DNA of 64,000 bases from the NCBI RefSeq assembly GCF_001995175.1, contig NZ_MUKN01000007.1:25068-89067 (forward strand), read 5' to 3'. Source of the DNA: Rathayibacter rhapontici (GTDB lineage Bacteria > Actinomycetota > Actinomycetes > Actinomycetales > Microbacteriaceae). This document shows positions 45,439-61,111 of this stretch, piece after piece (within the stretch, counting starts at the first letter, position 1; every line of letters starts with the position of its first letter). The translations under genes and the position numbers were made by a program. Under the pieces are notes generated by a model, which saw nothing but the letters and a program-made list of their open reading frames with translations, made no database searches and had not been told where the DNA came from.

Positions 45439-46008
45439 CTCGAGCGCGATCCCCGCGTCGAGGTACTTCGCCCTGATCCGCTTGATGTAGGTGCGGACGG
45501 TGTGCTCGGCGATCCGCATCTCGACGGCGACCGTCTTGACCGCGGTGCCGGCCCCGTAGGAGCGCATCACGCGGCTCTCCTGCGGACTGAGGACCGGGCG
45601 GCGATCCTCGTCGGAGAGCAGGAAGCGGCCGCGGGCGGCCTCGGAGATCCAGGTGCGCCCGCTCGAGACCGACACCACGGCCGCTGCGAGGTCGCCGGGG
45701 TCGTCGCCCTTCCAGACGAACGCCGAGCGCTCGAAGCGGAGCACCGCGCGCACGGTCTCGAGTCCGAGCGTCGTCGAGAGGGCCACCACTCCGCGGTACC
45801 GGCCGACGAGGTGCGCCAGGGTGCGGACGAGGTCGCCGGCGACGACACCGTCGAGGTCGACCACGGCGACGGTGCCGGTGTCCTCGAGGCTCGTCGTGTC
45901 CTGCACGTCGAACTGCGGGAGGGCCGCGCCCAGGAGGGCGAGCAGGGCGGCGCGGTCGATCGCGAGACCGTCGACGACGGTCAGGGCGAGGCGCTCGGTC
46001 TGGGGCAC
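45316..46008 (-). CDS. LuxR-type DNA-binding response-regulator-like protein
   Basis: 230 residues. The N-terminal part (ALTVVDGLAIDRAALLALLG, VAVVDLDGV, VVALSTTLG, FVWKGDDPGDLAAAV) has the shape of a receiver domain; the C-terminus LSPQESRVMRSYGAGTAVKT, VAVEMRIAEHTVRTYIKRIRA is a LuxR/NarL-type HTH. No sensor kinase is adjacent. The GTG at 46006-46008 has AGGAG five bases upstream; the frame is open to 46092. Divergent from a TetR regulator and converging on the gene at 44668. Confidence 0.82.
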   Translation of the reverse strand: MPQTERLALTVVDGLAIDRAALLALLGAALPQFDVQDTTSLEDTGTVAVVDLDGVVAGDLVRTLAHLVGRYRGVVALSTTLGLETVRAVLRFERSAFVWKGDDPGDLAAAVVSVSSGRTWISEAARGRFLLSDEDRRPVLSPQESRVMRSYGAGTAVKTVAVEMRIAEHTVRTYIKRIRAKYLDAGIALESRVDFYRNLDGHDVALRSGGDRMRARGEQVDADLSGDGAA

Positions 46009-46180
46009 AAGGTCTCCTCGTGGGCGCGGTCGGGAGCCGCCCCCGGGGGCACCGTAGCGGCCTCGGAGCCCCCATGCCAGACGTTGGGACACTCTGTCTC
46101 CGACGGCACCGGCCGAGCGACTCCCGATGACCGCGGCACGCGCCGGGGTGTCCCCACTGCGCGGGGCACCCTCCTGGGGC

Positions 46181-46186
46181 TAGTGT
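46181..46186 (+). promoter_or_regulatory. -10 element of the first TetR gene, leaderless arrangement
   Basis: TAGTGT with seven bases (CTGGGCG) to the ATG at 46194. The 185-base divergent gap to the LuxR-type gene holds no other clear signal. Confidence 0.5.
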
Positions 46187-46193
46187 CTGGGCG

Positions 46194-46967
46194 ATGAAGC
46201 ACCTCGACACCTCCACCCCCCGCGCCAAGAGGCTCCCGGCCGATGAGGTCCGGGAGCGGATGCTGCGCGCCGCCCGCGGGGTGATCGCGGAGAACGGCCT
46301 CACCGTCGGCTTCGCGCACCTCCCGATGGAGGAGTACATCCGGCTCGCCGAGGTCCCGCGCAGCTCGGTCTACCGCATCTGGAGCACCCGCGAGGAGTTC
46401 GTCGCCGATCTGATCGGCGAGGTCTTCGTGCACGACCGCTACGCCGGGGGCACCGACCCCGAGGCGCAGGAGCTCATGCGCGAGGTCTACGAGAGCCACG
46501 GCGACCGCTTGTCCACGTCCCGGGGGCGCCGGGCGGTCGCCTGGGAGATGATCCGGATCGGCGCGAACGCCAACATGGCGACTCTGCGGCGCTCCGTCGA
46601 CTGGTCCTCCTACAACGCCCTGCTCGCGTGCACGTTCTCGATGGAGGAGGGACCGGCCCGCGAGGCGGTCCGCGCCACCGCGAAGCGGATCGAGACGATG
46701 CTCACGCACCGGATGCAGGCCTTCTACCAGGAGATGCTCGACGTGTTCCGCGGGACCATGCGCCCCGGATTCACGACGCTGCAGCTCGCCCACCTCACCG
46801 CGATCGTCATCGACGGGCTGGCGCATCGGAGCAGGCTGATCGACGAGGAGCTCGACGCGACCATCACCGCGCCGGGCCTGGACGGCGAGCCGGTGGAGTG
46901 GAACCTGGCCGCGTGGACCATCCGCTCGATCGTCGACGGCATGCTCGAGCCGCCCGCCGAGGACTAG
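46194..46967 (+). CDS. TetR-family regulator (paralogue of the convergent gene)
   Basis: 257 residues. N-terminal HTH: ERMLRAARGVIAENGLTVGF, then HLPMEEYIRLAEVPRSSVYRIWSTREEF, a TetR-type recognition helix. The remaining ~180 residues form a helical ligand-binding domain of unknown ligand. The next gene, on the other strand, has a matching HTH (HLPLEDLIRAAGVPRSTVYRIW), and the two stop codons overlap by four bases. Target genes are not evident. Confidence 0.83.
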   Translation: MKHLDTSTPRAKRLPADEVRERMLRAARGVIAENGLTVGFAHLPMEEYIRLAEVPRSSVYRIWSTREEFVADLIGEVFVHDRYAGGTDPEAQELMREVYESHGDRLSTSRGRRAVAWEMIRIGANANMATLRRSVDWSSYNALLACTFSMEEGPAREAVRATAKRIETMLTHRMQAFYQEMLDVFRGTMRPGFTTLQLAHLTAIVIDGLAHRSRLIDEELDATITAPGLDGEPVEWNLAAWTIRSIVDGMLEPPAED

Positions 46968-47734
46968 CCCGCCGGGACCGGCTCGCAGAATCCGTCGATC
47001 AGCATCATCACTCCGGCCACGACCAGGCTGGGCGATTCGGACCGGTCGGGGACGAGCGGCCCCGTGACCAGCTCGGGCGCCGCGATCCTCGCGACGCACA
47101 GACCTTCGATGTACGCCGAGATGGCGGACGCGAGCGCCGTGTACTCGTCGCCGAAGCCCGGCCGCAGCCGCAGGCCGGCCTCGGTCAGCGTGTAGCGGTA
47201 GTACTTCGCCATGTTCTCGATGAAGTGCTGCTGGCGTCTGCGGAGCGCGTCGTGGACCACTCCGCGGACGGGTTCGTCGTGCGACTCGACGGTGCCTGCC
47301 AGCGAGACGAAGTTCCGCCAGTGCCGCGAGGCGAACGTGTTCTCGTAGTTCGCCTCGATGGCGACGGCCACGGAGGCGACCAGGGTGGCGCGCCGCTCGT
47401 CGGCCGCGGCCTCGGCATCCGTGTTCCGCTGCAGATAGGTGGCGCCCACCTGCAGCGCCGGCTCGTCGAGACGGGTCGAGAGGAGACGGTCGGGGATCCT
47501 GGCGAGCAGCTCGTCGAAGAAGTCCTGGCGGCTCGGCCAGATCCGGTAGACCGTGCTCCGAGGGACCCCCGCCGCCCGGATGAGGTCCTCCAACGGGAGG
47601 TGGGAGACCCCCACTCGCAGTCCGTCGCTGCGGACGACGTCGAGACCGGCGTCCACGAGGCGGGTGCGCACCTGCTCGCGCGTCAGGCGGGGTGCACGCG
47701 GTGGTGTCGCGGGCGGGACGGTGTTCTGGCTCAT
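46964..47734 (-). CDS. TetR-family regulator (paralogue of the convergent gene)
   Basis: 256 residues. HTH: RTRLVDAGLDVVRSDGLRVG with HLPLEDLIRAAGVPRSTVYRIWPSRQDFF, followed by a helical effector domain. The ATG at 47732-47734 has GGAGG about six bases upstream; the frame is open to 47929. It forms a convergent pair with the TetR gene at 46194, so transcription of either could reduce the other. Confidence 0.82.
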   Translation of the reverse strand: MSQNTVPPATPPRAPRLTREQVRTRLVDAGLDVVRSDGLRVGVSHLPLEDLIRAAGVPRSTVYRIWPSRQDFFDELLARIPDRLLSTRLDEPALQVGATYLQRNTDAEAAADERRATLVASVAVAIEANYENTFASRHWRNFVSLAGTVESHDEPVRGVVHDALRRRQQHFIENMAKYYRYTLTEAGLRLRPGFGDEYTALASAISAYIEGLCVARIAAPELVTGPLVPDRSESPSLVVAGVMMLIDGFCEPVPAG

Positions 47735-47977
47735 GCGGCCTCCGGCGGGAAGGCGGAGGCGCCGTCGTCGGCCCCCGGTGCTGGGAGCGTAGCGCGTGAC
47801 GGAGGAGCGCCGAGGACGGGCGCGGCCCGCTGCCGACCGTGAGCCGGGCGGGCCGCGCTGCCTGTCCCCCTGACGGCCGTCCCCCTCGGCCACTCCCAGG
47901 GTAAACGCAATCCGTCCGGAAGGACCCACTTCGGGACATGATGTCGCGGAGTAGTGGGGGACCCCCGTGGCCCGGCG

Positions 47978-49297
47978 TCAGCGCGCGGGACGACGTCGTG
48001 GTTCGTCCGACGGCGGCGGCTCGACCGGAGCGGGGGGCGCTGGAACGTCGCCGTGCGAGCGGGCGAGGGTGGCGGCGACGGCGTCGGCCGCCTCCGCTCC
48101 GGCACGCTCGGCCAGCGCCGTGTTGCGCATCAGCCAGGCGTGATGACACGGGCTCGCGGCGATCCTCGTCACGACGGACGCGAGGCGCATCGCGTCCCCG
48201 ACGCGGGCCAGCGGGCTGAGCTCCGCGAGGACGGACGGGACGTCCGGCAGCGACATCAGGGTGTAGCGGCAGGTCGAGACCTCGTACTCGTCGACGCCCG
48301 CCTCGGCCGACCGGGCGCCGACGATCACGTCGCCCAGGTCGAGGTCGCGGGTCCGCGCGCCGAGGACGGAGACCAGGGTCACCCGGATGTCGCCCGCGAG
48401 AGCCACGACGTGCACTCCGGCCGGCCAGGGCGGGAGCCGGCTCAACTCCGACGAGCCCGTGCGCATGGCGATGCCCGCCTGGGACGAGAGGGCGTCGATC
48501 ATCGGCATCCCCGTGCACTCGCCCGCCCGCGCCGCGTCCTCGGACGCGGCCTCGCCGCAGGACGCGAGGAGGGCCGAGAACCCGAGCCGGGACTGCGGCT
48601 CGAGCCCCGCCACGACCGCGGGGCTGACGGAGCCGGTCGACTCGATCACCTCGCCCAGACGGGCGGCGAGGTCCGAGCCCGTGTTCGGCGTGCCGAAGGT
48701 GATGACGTCCGAGACCAGCGACTCGACGCTGACGCCGTCGACCTCCTGGCTGAGCGCCTGCCGGGCGGCGAGGCCGCCCATCGAGTGCGCCACGACGATC
48801 GCGCGGTTGCCCGTGGCGGTGACGAGGCAGGCGAGGGAGGAGGCGAGCGCGTCGCTGATGCCCGGATCCGTCACCCAGCGCGCCGACAGGTCGCGGTAGT
48901 CGAAGGTGTAGACGACGGAGCCCTCGATGTCCTGCAGGGTGCCGATGACGGAGCGCTCCGCGACGGTGCCCGGCTGATCGGCGCCGGTGACCGCTCGGTC
49001 GGCGTCGGTGCCCGGCTGAGCCGAGTCGGAGCCCGCGACCAGGTCGACGAGGTGCGAGAAGGCACCGGTGCGCGCCTCGTCGTGCGTCGAGGTGCCGAGC
49101 CAGCCGTGCACGACGACGACCGGCACGCGGGCGCGGGAGGGGGCCGCATCGACCTCGTCGTCCTGCAGCACGGGAGCGAGCTGCGCGACCCCGCACGACG
49201 CCGGAGCGGACTGCGCCGCGACGGCGCGCCCTGCGGGCAGCACGACTGCACCGACCGCCACGAGAAGGGCGGTCAGCACGACGACCACGATTCTCAT
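47978..49297 (-). CDS. Secreted lipase/esterase-like alpha/beta hydrolase
   Basis: 439 residues with a signal peptide (about 1-28, cleavage near AVAAQS), oxyanion-hole motif VVVVHGWLGTST and nucleophile elbow AHSMGGLAARQ, followed by ITFGTPNTGSDLAARLG as in PGAP1/triacylglycerol lipase-like proteins. A proline- and arginine-rich tail ends the protein. Start ATG 49295-49297. Substrate not determinable; probably acts outside the cell. It lies between TetR genes and rpoC, transcribed in the rpoC direction but beyond its terminator. Confidence 0.82.
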   Translation of the reverse strand: MRIVVVVLTALLVAVGAVVLPAGRAVAAQSAPASCGVAQLAPVLQDDEVDAAPSRARVPVVVVHGWLGTSTHDEARTGAFSHLVDLVAGSDSAQPGTDADRAVTGADQPGTVAERSVIGTLQDIEGSVVYTFDYRDLSARWVTDPGISDALASSLACLVTATGNRAIVVAHSMGGLAARQALSQEVDGVSVESLVSDVITFGTPNTGSDLAARLGEVIESTGSVSPAVVAGLEPQSRLGFSALLASCGEAASEDAARAGECTGMPMIDALSSQAGIAMRTGSSELSRLPPWPAGVHVVALAGDIRVTLVSVLGARTRDLDLGDVIVGARSAEAGVDEYEVSTCRYTLMSLPDVPSVLAELSPLARVGDAMRLASVVTRIAASPCHHAWLMRNTALAERAGAEAADAVAATLARSHGDVPAPPAPVEPPPSDEPRRRPAR

Positions 49298-49465
49298 CCG
49301 CGCGTATCCTCACCGCTGCGACCCCGACCGGACGGGCGCGGGGCGGCACCCCGTCGAACGTCTGTCGAGTCAATCACCGACTCGGGGGCCGTGCGGGGCC
49401 TGTCGGACGACCACTCACCCCCCTTGCGGTGGGCATCCGGCGTGGCGGACGCCCTGCGGGGACGA

Positions 49466-49499
49466 CGAAGGCCCCGCCGGGAACCCGGCGGGGCCTTCG
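49466..49499 (-). terminator. Terminator of rpoC
   Basis: CGAAGGCCCCGCCGGG (49466-49481), AA, CCCGGCGGGGCCTTCG (49484-49499): a perfect 16-base inverted repeat (about 14 bp plus loop) ending 17 bases after the rpoC stop. Confidence 0.9.
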
Positions 49500-49515
49500 A
49501 TCACGCGGTCACGGC

Positions 49516-53415
<3,900 letters not shown>

Positions 53416-53482
53416 TGTTTTCTCCTTGTCGGAAAACAGGTGTCTCGTCAGAGACGGGAGGTCGTCAGATGCTGGCGCGGGA

Positions 53483-56973
<3,491 letters not shown>

Positions 56974-56988
56974 GGAAGGAACCTCCGT

Positions 56989-57004
56989 AGACCCTCGCGG
57001 GTCT
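56989..57004 (-). promoter_or_regulatory. Leader hairpin next to the rpoB ribosome binding site
   Basis: AGACCC-TCGC-GGGTCT, a 6-bp stem with a tetraloop, ending two bases before the GGAGGT ribosome binding site. It could modulate translation of rpoB (inferred). Confidence 0.4.
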
Positions 57005-57199
57005 CAATCTGTGGGATGTGTGGAGTGGGCTCCCGCCGGGCGGGCCGACACCCGCCCTCCACACGCCGCAGGGACCGTTTCGACGCGGTCTTCGGGGTGA
57101 GGGCTAGAGTGTGGCATCGGCATCCACCATCTGATGCCGGGTTCCGGTGACCTGCCGACCGCAATATGAGGGCGTGGGTACTCGGGAGCGCAAAGTACA

Positions 57200-57229
57200 A
57201 ATATAGATGCATCGCGCCACGCCGCGCAA
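57200..57229 (-). promoter_or_regulatory. Candidate promoter of rpoBC
   Basis: Minus strand: TTGCGC (57224-57229), 18-base spacer, TATATT (57200-57205), in the only AT-rich patch of the 370-base gap. A second candidate CATATT lies at 57163-57168. The leader to rpoB would be about 220 bases. Confidence 0.45.
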
Positions 57230-57343
57230 GTGCAGATCCTTGCGTCGTGTCGCGGGGTCCGGTATACGGCCCGCGGAGGCCCCCGGTCGGGTGCCGCCCC
57301 TTGCCGCGTCCCCCCGACCGCCCGCGTCCCTCAGACTGAGGGG

Positions 57344-58234
57344 ATGCAGGAACGAACCGGACGCCGACGCGGCGACGACTCCGAGCACCCTCGCGCCGTG
57401 CTCTCCAGCGGCTACCTGGCGCGGATCGAGCCCGACCGGCACTCCCCCGACGCCGCGACGCTCGTGGTCGACGGCACACCGCAGTCGCACGTCGACCTGG
57501 CCGACCCGACGCACCTGTCCTTCGAGTACGTGCGCCGCATCGGCCACGCGATCGACCTGCTCGCCCCCGAGGGCGAGGCCGTCACCGCGCTGCACCTGGG
57601 CGCCGGGGCGCTCACGCTCCCCCGCTACGTCGCCGCGACCCGGCCCGGCTCCCGCCAGCAGGTCGTCGAGATCGAGGGCGCGCTCGTCGAGCTGGTGCGG
57701 GAGGCGCTGCCGCTGCCCCGGGGAGCCCAGATCCGCATCCGCCAGGGCGACGCCCGCGAGGTGCTCGGCAAGCTCCCGCCCGGACTCCTCGGCAGCATCG
57801 ACGTCGTCGTGGTCGACGTCTTCTCGGGGGCCAGGACCCCGGCGCACGTGACGAGCACGCAGTTCTACTCCGCGATCGCCCCGCTGCTCGCGCCCGGCGG
57901 CGTCGTGGCGGTCAACGTGGCCGACGGCGGGGCGCTCGCCTTCGCCCGCGCGCAGGCGGCGACCCTCTCCTCCGTCTTCGCTCACACCGCGATCATGACC
58001 GACACGCAGATGCTCAAGGCGAAGCGGTTCGGGAACGTGGTGATGCTCGCCTCCGGCTCGCCGCTGCCGGTCGACGGACTGCCCCGCCGACTCGCCTCCG
58101 ACCCCGCGCCCGCGAAGCTCGTGCAGGGCCGCGAGCTCGACAACTTCGTCGCAGGAGCCTCGCCCGTCACGGACGACACGGCCACGCCGTCGCCGCTGCC
58201 AGCGCGCAGCATCTTCCAGGTGCGGCGCGGCTGA
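57344..58234 (+). CDS. Spermidine synthase-like protein (paralogue of the gene at 44668)
   Basis: 296 residues. LHLGAGALTLPRYVAATRPG, VVEIEGALVELVREALPLPR and VVVVDVFSGARTPAHVTSTQFY match the polyamine synthase fold, with an aspartate loop similar to the active-site loop. Whether it makes a polyamine is unknown; actinobacteria have many such orphan proteins. It shares the LHLGAGAL.L.RY word with the protein at 44668. The ATG is immediately preceded by GAGGGG and, six bases upstream, by CAGACT, which fits a leaderless start. Divergent from rpoB. Confidence 0.82.
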   Translation: MQERTGRRRGDDSEHPRAVLSSGYLARIEPDRHSPDAATLVVDGTPQSHVDLADPTHLSFEYVRRIGHAIDLLAPEGEAVTALHLGAGALTLPRYVAATRPGSRQQVVEIEGALVELVREALPLPRGAQIRIRQGDAREVLGKLPPGLLGSIDVVVVDVFSGARTPAHVTSTQFYSAIAPLLAPGGVVAVNVADGGALAFARAQAATLSSVFAHTAIMTDTQMLKAKRFGNVVMLASGSPLPVDGLPRRLASDPAPAKLVQGRELDNFVAGASPVTDDTATPSPLPARSIFQVRRG

Positions 58235-58282
58235 CCGTCCTCGGATGGGCGCGTCCGGAGGAGAGCCGTGCGCTCCGCCCCG

Positions 58283-58288
58283 TAAACT
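58283..58288 (+). promoter_or_regulatory. -10 element of the TPR-protein gene
   Basis: TAAACT. It lies downstream of the first ATG of the open frame (58245), so translation must begin later; a ribosome site GAGGAAG at 58353-58359 points to 58368. Confidence 0.5.
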
Positions 58289-58367
58289 GGGCCGGCCCGA
58301 GCGGCCTCCCGCTCGTCGCACACGACCCGCGACGCACCGGATCCGCACCCCACGAGGAAGCACTGCT

Positions 58368-58991
58368 CTGAGCATCATCATCCGCCACGATCCCGCGACG
58401 CTCCGCGAGGAGATCGACGTCGACGCCGCCCAGGAGCGCCTCGAGGAGATCGGCGCGCTGCGCTCCCTCGCCGCCCTCACCGAGAAGGCCGAGCTGCTGC
58501 GCCTGCTCGGCCGGCTCGACGAAGCCTGGGACCTCGCCAACGAGGCCGTCCGCCGCACCCGCTTCTCGGGCGACCGCGCCGAGCTCCTGACCGCTCGCGT
58601 GCGCCGAGCACGGCTCATGCAGCTGCGCGGACGCCCGGACGAGGCGCTCTCGGAGCTCGCGCTGTGCGTCGAGGAGGCGCGCACCCACGAGTGGCACCTC
58701 GAGCACTCCTTCGCCCTCAAGCACCGGGGCCTCGCGTCCTTCGAGCTCGGCGAGTACGGCCGCGCCGCCCGCGACTTCGACGCCGCGACCGTGCTCGGCG
58801 AGCGCGTGGGCGTCCCGGAGGAGGAGCTCGAGATCGCTCGAGTGGGTCTCGCGTCCGCGACCGAGTTCCAGGGCGGCTCGACGCGCGAGCGGACCGAGGG
58901 CTCCGTCCGCGGGCGACGCCGCGCGGACGGCGCTCAGGACGCCGCGGCGACCGACGACTCCGACGGCGCCGAGAGCGCCGACGAGGCCTGA
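58368..58991 (+). CDS. Tetratricopeptide-repeat-like protein, probable CTG start
   Basis: 207 residues if started at CTG 58368, eight bases after GAGGAAG. Helical repeats of TPR type ([52 protein letters not shown]) cover about 40-160; the tail is Asp/Glu/Ala rich. No enzymatic motif. TPR proteins hold partner proteins; the partner is unknown. It precedes the SprT-like gene by 26 bases. An ATG at 58245 is upstream of the promoter and is rejected; other non-ATG starts are possible. Confidence 0.72.
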   Translation: MSIIIRHDPATLREEIDVDAAQERLEEIGALRSLAALTEKAELLRLLGRLDEAWDLANEAVRRTRFSGDRAELLTARVRRARLMQLRGRPDEALSELALCVEEARTHEWHLEHSFALKHRGLASFELGEYGRAARDFDAATVLGERVGVPEEELEIARVGLASATEFQGGSTRERTEGSVRGRRRADGAQDAAATDDSDGAESADEA

Positions 58992-59017
58992 CGGCTCCCC
59001 GACGGGACGGCGGACGC

Positions 59018-59629
59018 GTGGCCGAGCTGGAGCAGGTCAGGGCCTGGGCCGAGGAGCTCCTCGGGGAGCACCTCGACGACTCCTGGAGCTTCGGCTTCGA
59101 CCACGCGCGCACGCGCGGCGGCGCCTGCCACTGGAGTGATCGGCGCATCACGCTCTCGCGTCACCTCGCCGCCCGCTGGAGCGACGAGGAGGTGCGGCAG
59201 ACCCTCCTGCACGAGGTCGCGCACGCCCTCGCCGGCCCGACCGCCGGGCACGGGGCGGTGTGGCGCGGGATCGCCGCACGCCTGGGCTACACCGGCTCGC
59301 GCACGCACAGCAATCCGACCGCCGACGAGCTGGCGCCGTGGGTGGGCACCTGCCCCGGCGGGCACCTCTTCTACCGGCACCGCCGCCCCTCCCGCCCCCT
59401 GGCCTGCGGACGCTGCGCCCGGCGCTTCGAGGCGGCGAACGCCATCCAGTGGCGTCGCGCCCGGTCCCGGCGGCGTGAGCGCGACCGGGGAGCCGCGAGC
59501 GATCCGCGGTCGCGCGCCCAGCACCGGGCAGTGGCTCGAGGAGGCGGACGGCCGGCGCTGGTGGTTCGACTCCGGCAGCCTCGCGCTCGACTTCGCCTTC
59601 ACGGGGTCGATGCGCGGCGCCCCGGGTGA
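59018..59629 (+). CDS. SprT-like zinc metalloprotease-fold protein
   Basis: 203 residues as read. The zinc-site HEVAHAL (His65, Glu66, His69) and the C-terminal zinc ribbon (TCPGGHLFYRH ... ACGRCARRF) are those of the SprT family, linked in eukaryotes to DNA-protein crosslink repair. The reading frame overlaps the following gene by 155 bases and its last ~50 residues look like a shadow. If one base is missing near 59463-59475, the true stop is TGA 59476-59478, overlapping the next GTG as GTGA, and the protein would have about 153 residues. Start GTG 59018-59020. Confidence 0.78.
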   Translation: MAELEQVRAWAEELLGEHLDDSWSFGFDHARTRGGACHWSDRRITLSRHLAARWSDEEVRQTLLHEVAHALAGPTAGHGAVWRGIAARLGYTGSRTHSNPTADELAPWVGTCPGGHLFYRHRRPSRPLACGRCARRFEAANAIQWRRARSRRRERDRGAASDPRSRAQHRAVARGGGRPALVVRLRQPRARLRLHGVDARRPG

Positions 59630-60106
59630 GCGGCTGCCCACGGACGACGCCCTCGGCACCTGGCTCGCCGAGCGGTTCGACGCGGTGGGCGACGGCGCGC
59701 GCGAGGCGAACCTGGCCGACGCTCTGATGCTGCGGGACGCGATCGCGCGTCTGGCGGAGGCCGCCGAGCAGGGCGGCTCCGGGGAGCCGGGCGACATCGA
59801 CGTGCTCAACCTCTTCGCGGCGATGCCGGACATCCCGCCGATGCTGTCGGGCGGATCGCGGCAGGCCGGCCGGACCACCGCCGCGGCGCGCCAGGCCCTC
59901 TCGACGATCGCGCGGGAGGGGGTCGAGCTGCTGGGCGGCCGGGGCTCGGGCCGCTCCGCCGCTGCGACGCCGAGGACTGCCGGATGCTCTACCTCGACAC
60001 CTCGCGGGCGGGCACGCGCCGCTGGTGCTCGATGCAGCGCTGCGGCAACAGGGCGAAGGTCCGCGCGCACCGCAGCCGGAGCGCGGCGCGCGCGGCCGGC
60101 CGCTAG
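59475..60106 (+). CDS. CGNR zinc-finger (ABATE-domain) protein, frame broken by one missing base near 59950
   Basis: Likely transcriptional regulator. N-terminal ABATE-like domain (WWFDSGSLALDFAFTGSMRG, ANLADALMLRDAIARL) and, in another frame after about position 59950, the CGNR zinc finger: LRRCDAEDCRMLYLDTSRAG then RRWCSMQRCGNRAKVRAHRS. Adding one base near 59947-59953 joins them into 210 residues ending at TAG 60104-60106. Start GTG 59475-59477. The stop shares CTAG with the stop of the convergent DUF427 gene. Confidence 0.82.
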
Positions 60107-60405
60107 TCGACGATCCGGACCTCTTTCCAGAACGCCACGTAGCCCGAGAAGTCCTTGCCGACGCGGTCGAACGCGGTGGGGTAGGGAGTCGGGTAGGACC
60201 AGGCGCGGTCCTTCAGCAGACCGTCGTCGGACTTCACCGAGAAGTACTGGCACTCGCCCTTCCAGGGGCAGGTGTAGGGGGTGTCGCTCGGCTCGAGCAG
60301 CTCGGTCGCGACGCTCGAGGGCGGGAAGTACCAGTTGCCCTCGATCGAGATGAGGTCGGAGTCGGGGGCGTCGGCGAGGACGACGTCGTGGAGGACGGCT
60401 TTCAT
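60103..60405 (-). CDS. DUF427-family protein
   Basis: 100 residues, MKAVLHDVVLADAPDSDLIS ... VAFWKEVRIVD. The words GNWYFPPSSV, TPYTCPWKGECQYFSV and AWSYPTPYPTA are characteristic of DUF427, a small beta-rich actinobacterial and proteobacterial family of unknown function. ATG 60403-60405. Convergent with the CGNR gene, with the two stop codons sharing the same four bases CTAG. Confidence 0.88.
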   Translation of the reverse strand: MKAVLHDVVLADAPDSDLISIEGNWYFPPSSVATELLEPSDTPYTCPWKGECQYFSVKSDDGLLKDRAWSYPTPYPTAFDRVGKDFSGYVAFWKEVRIVD

Positions 60406-60500
60406 GCGGGCCAGCTTTCGGGTTCGGTCGCGTGCGCGGTGCGAGCGGAGGCGCTCCCTGCGAACGCTACGCCGCTCCGGGCCCGGCGGTCGAGGGGCCC

Positions 60501-61034
60501 TCAGCGCAGGACGGTGACGTCGGCGACCGAGTCGAGGCGGGCCGCGGCGGCGACCTCGTCGGCCCGCCCCGACTCCTTCAGCGCCCGGCCCGACGGCGAC
60601 GCCGAGAGGAGGTGGCCGCAGGCGCGGCGGAGGCCGGCGAACGAGGCGGACGCGACCGCCGCGTCGGGCGACGTGTGATCGATGCCGAGGGCGATGAGGG
60701 CGTCGATGAGCGCCCCTGCGGCGAGCTGGTCCTCGAGGGCGAAGCGCGCGGATCCGTCCTCGTCGACGTCGCCCGCGGCGACGACGTTGACGCTCGTGCG
60801 CCCGCCGTTCTCGTGCTGGCGCTCGAGGATCCACGCCGCGACCGCGGTGCGGTCGGCGAGCCCGGCCCGCACGACGCGGCCCTCGACGCCGTGCAGGGGC
60901 AGCTCCCGGCCGCCGGGCAGCGCGTCGACGACGACCGTGATGTGCGCGGGAGCGAGGACCCGCAGTGCCCGCGGGCCCCAGTCGAAGCGGATCTGGTAGG
61001 TCGACTGGTCGTGGGCGGAGGACGCGGCGTTCAC
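60501..61034 (-). CDS. 2-phosphosulfolactate phosphatase (ComB)-like protein
   Basis: 177 residues. The C-terminal half (ALEDQLAAGALIDALIALGIDHTSP, AGLRRACGHLLSASPSGRAL) matches the ComB-type family, annotated as 2-phosphosulfolactate phosphatase after the archaeal coenzyme M enzyme; actinobacteria do not make coenzyme M, so the real substrate is unknown. The GTG at 61032-61034 is six bases after TACCGT (61041-61046), a leaderless arrangement. Divergent from the SRPBCC-like gene. Confidence 0.75.
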   Translation of the reverse strand: MNAASSAHDQSTYQIRFDWGPRALRVLAPAHITVVVDALPGGRELPLHGVEGRVVRAGLADRTAVAAWILERQHENGGRTSVNVVAAGDVDEDGSARFALEDQLAAGALIDALIALGIDHTSPDAAVASASFAGLRRACGHLLSASPSGRALKESGRADEVAAAARLDSVADVTVLR

Positions 61035-61111
61035 CCTGACACGGTACCGGGCGCATACACGGCCGAGCGCTCCCGCGCACCCGGTGACGCCGGAGGGCCG
61101 CGCGGAGGAGG

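Noticed and set aside
45981..49373. 1130-residue minus-strand open frame
   Set aside because: Runs through the lipase-like gene and two TetR genes in another frame; Arg- and Pro-rich nonsense composition.
57207..57851. 214-residue plus-strand open frame near the rpoB promoter
   Set aside because: Overlaps the spermidine-synthase-like gene in another frame; Arg/Pro/Ser-rich with no family match.
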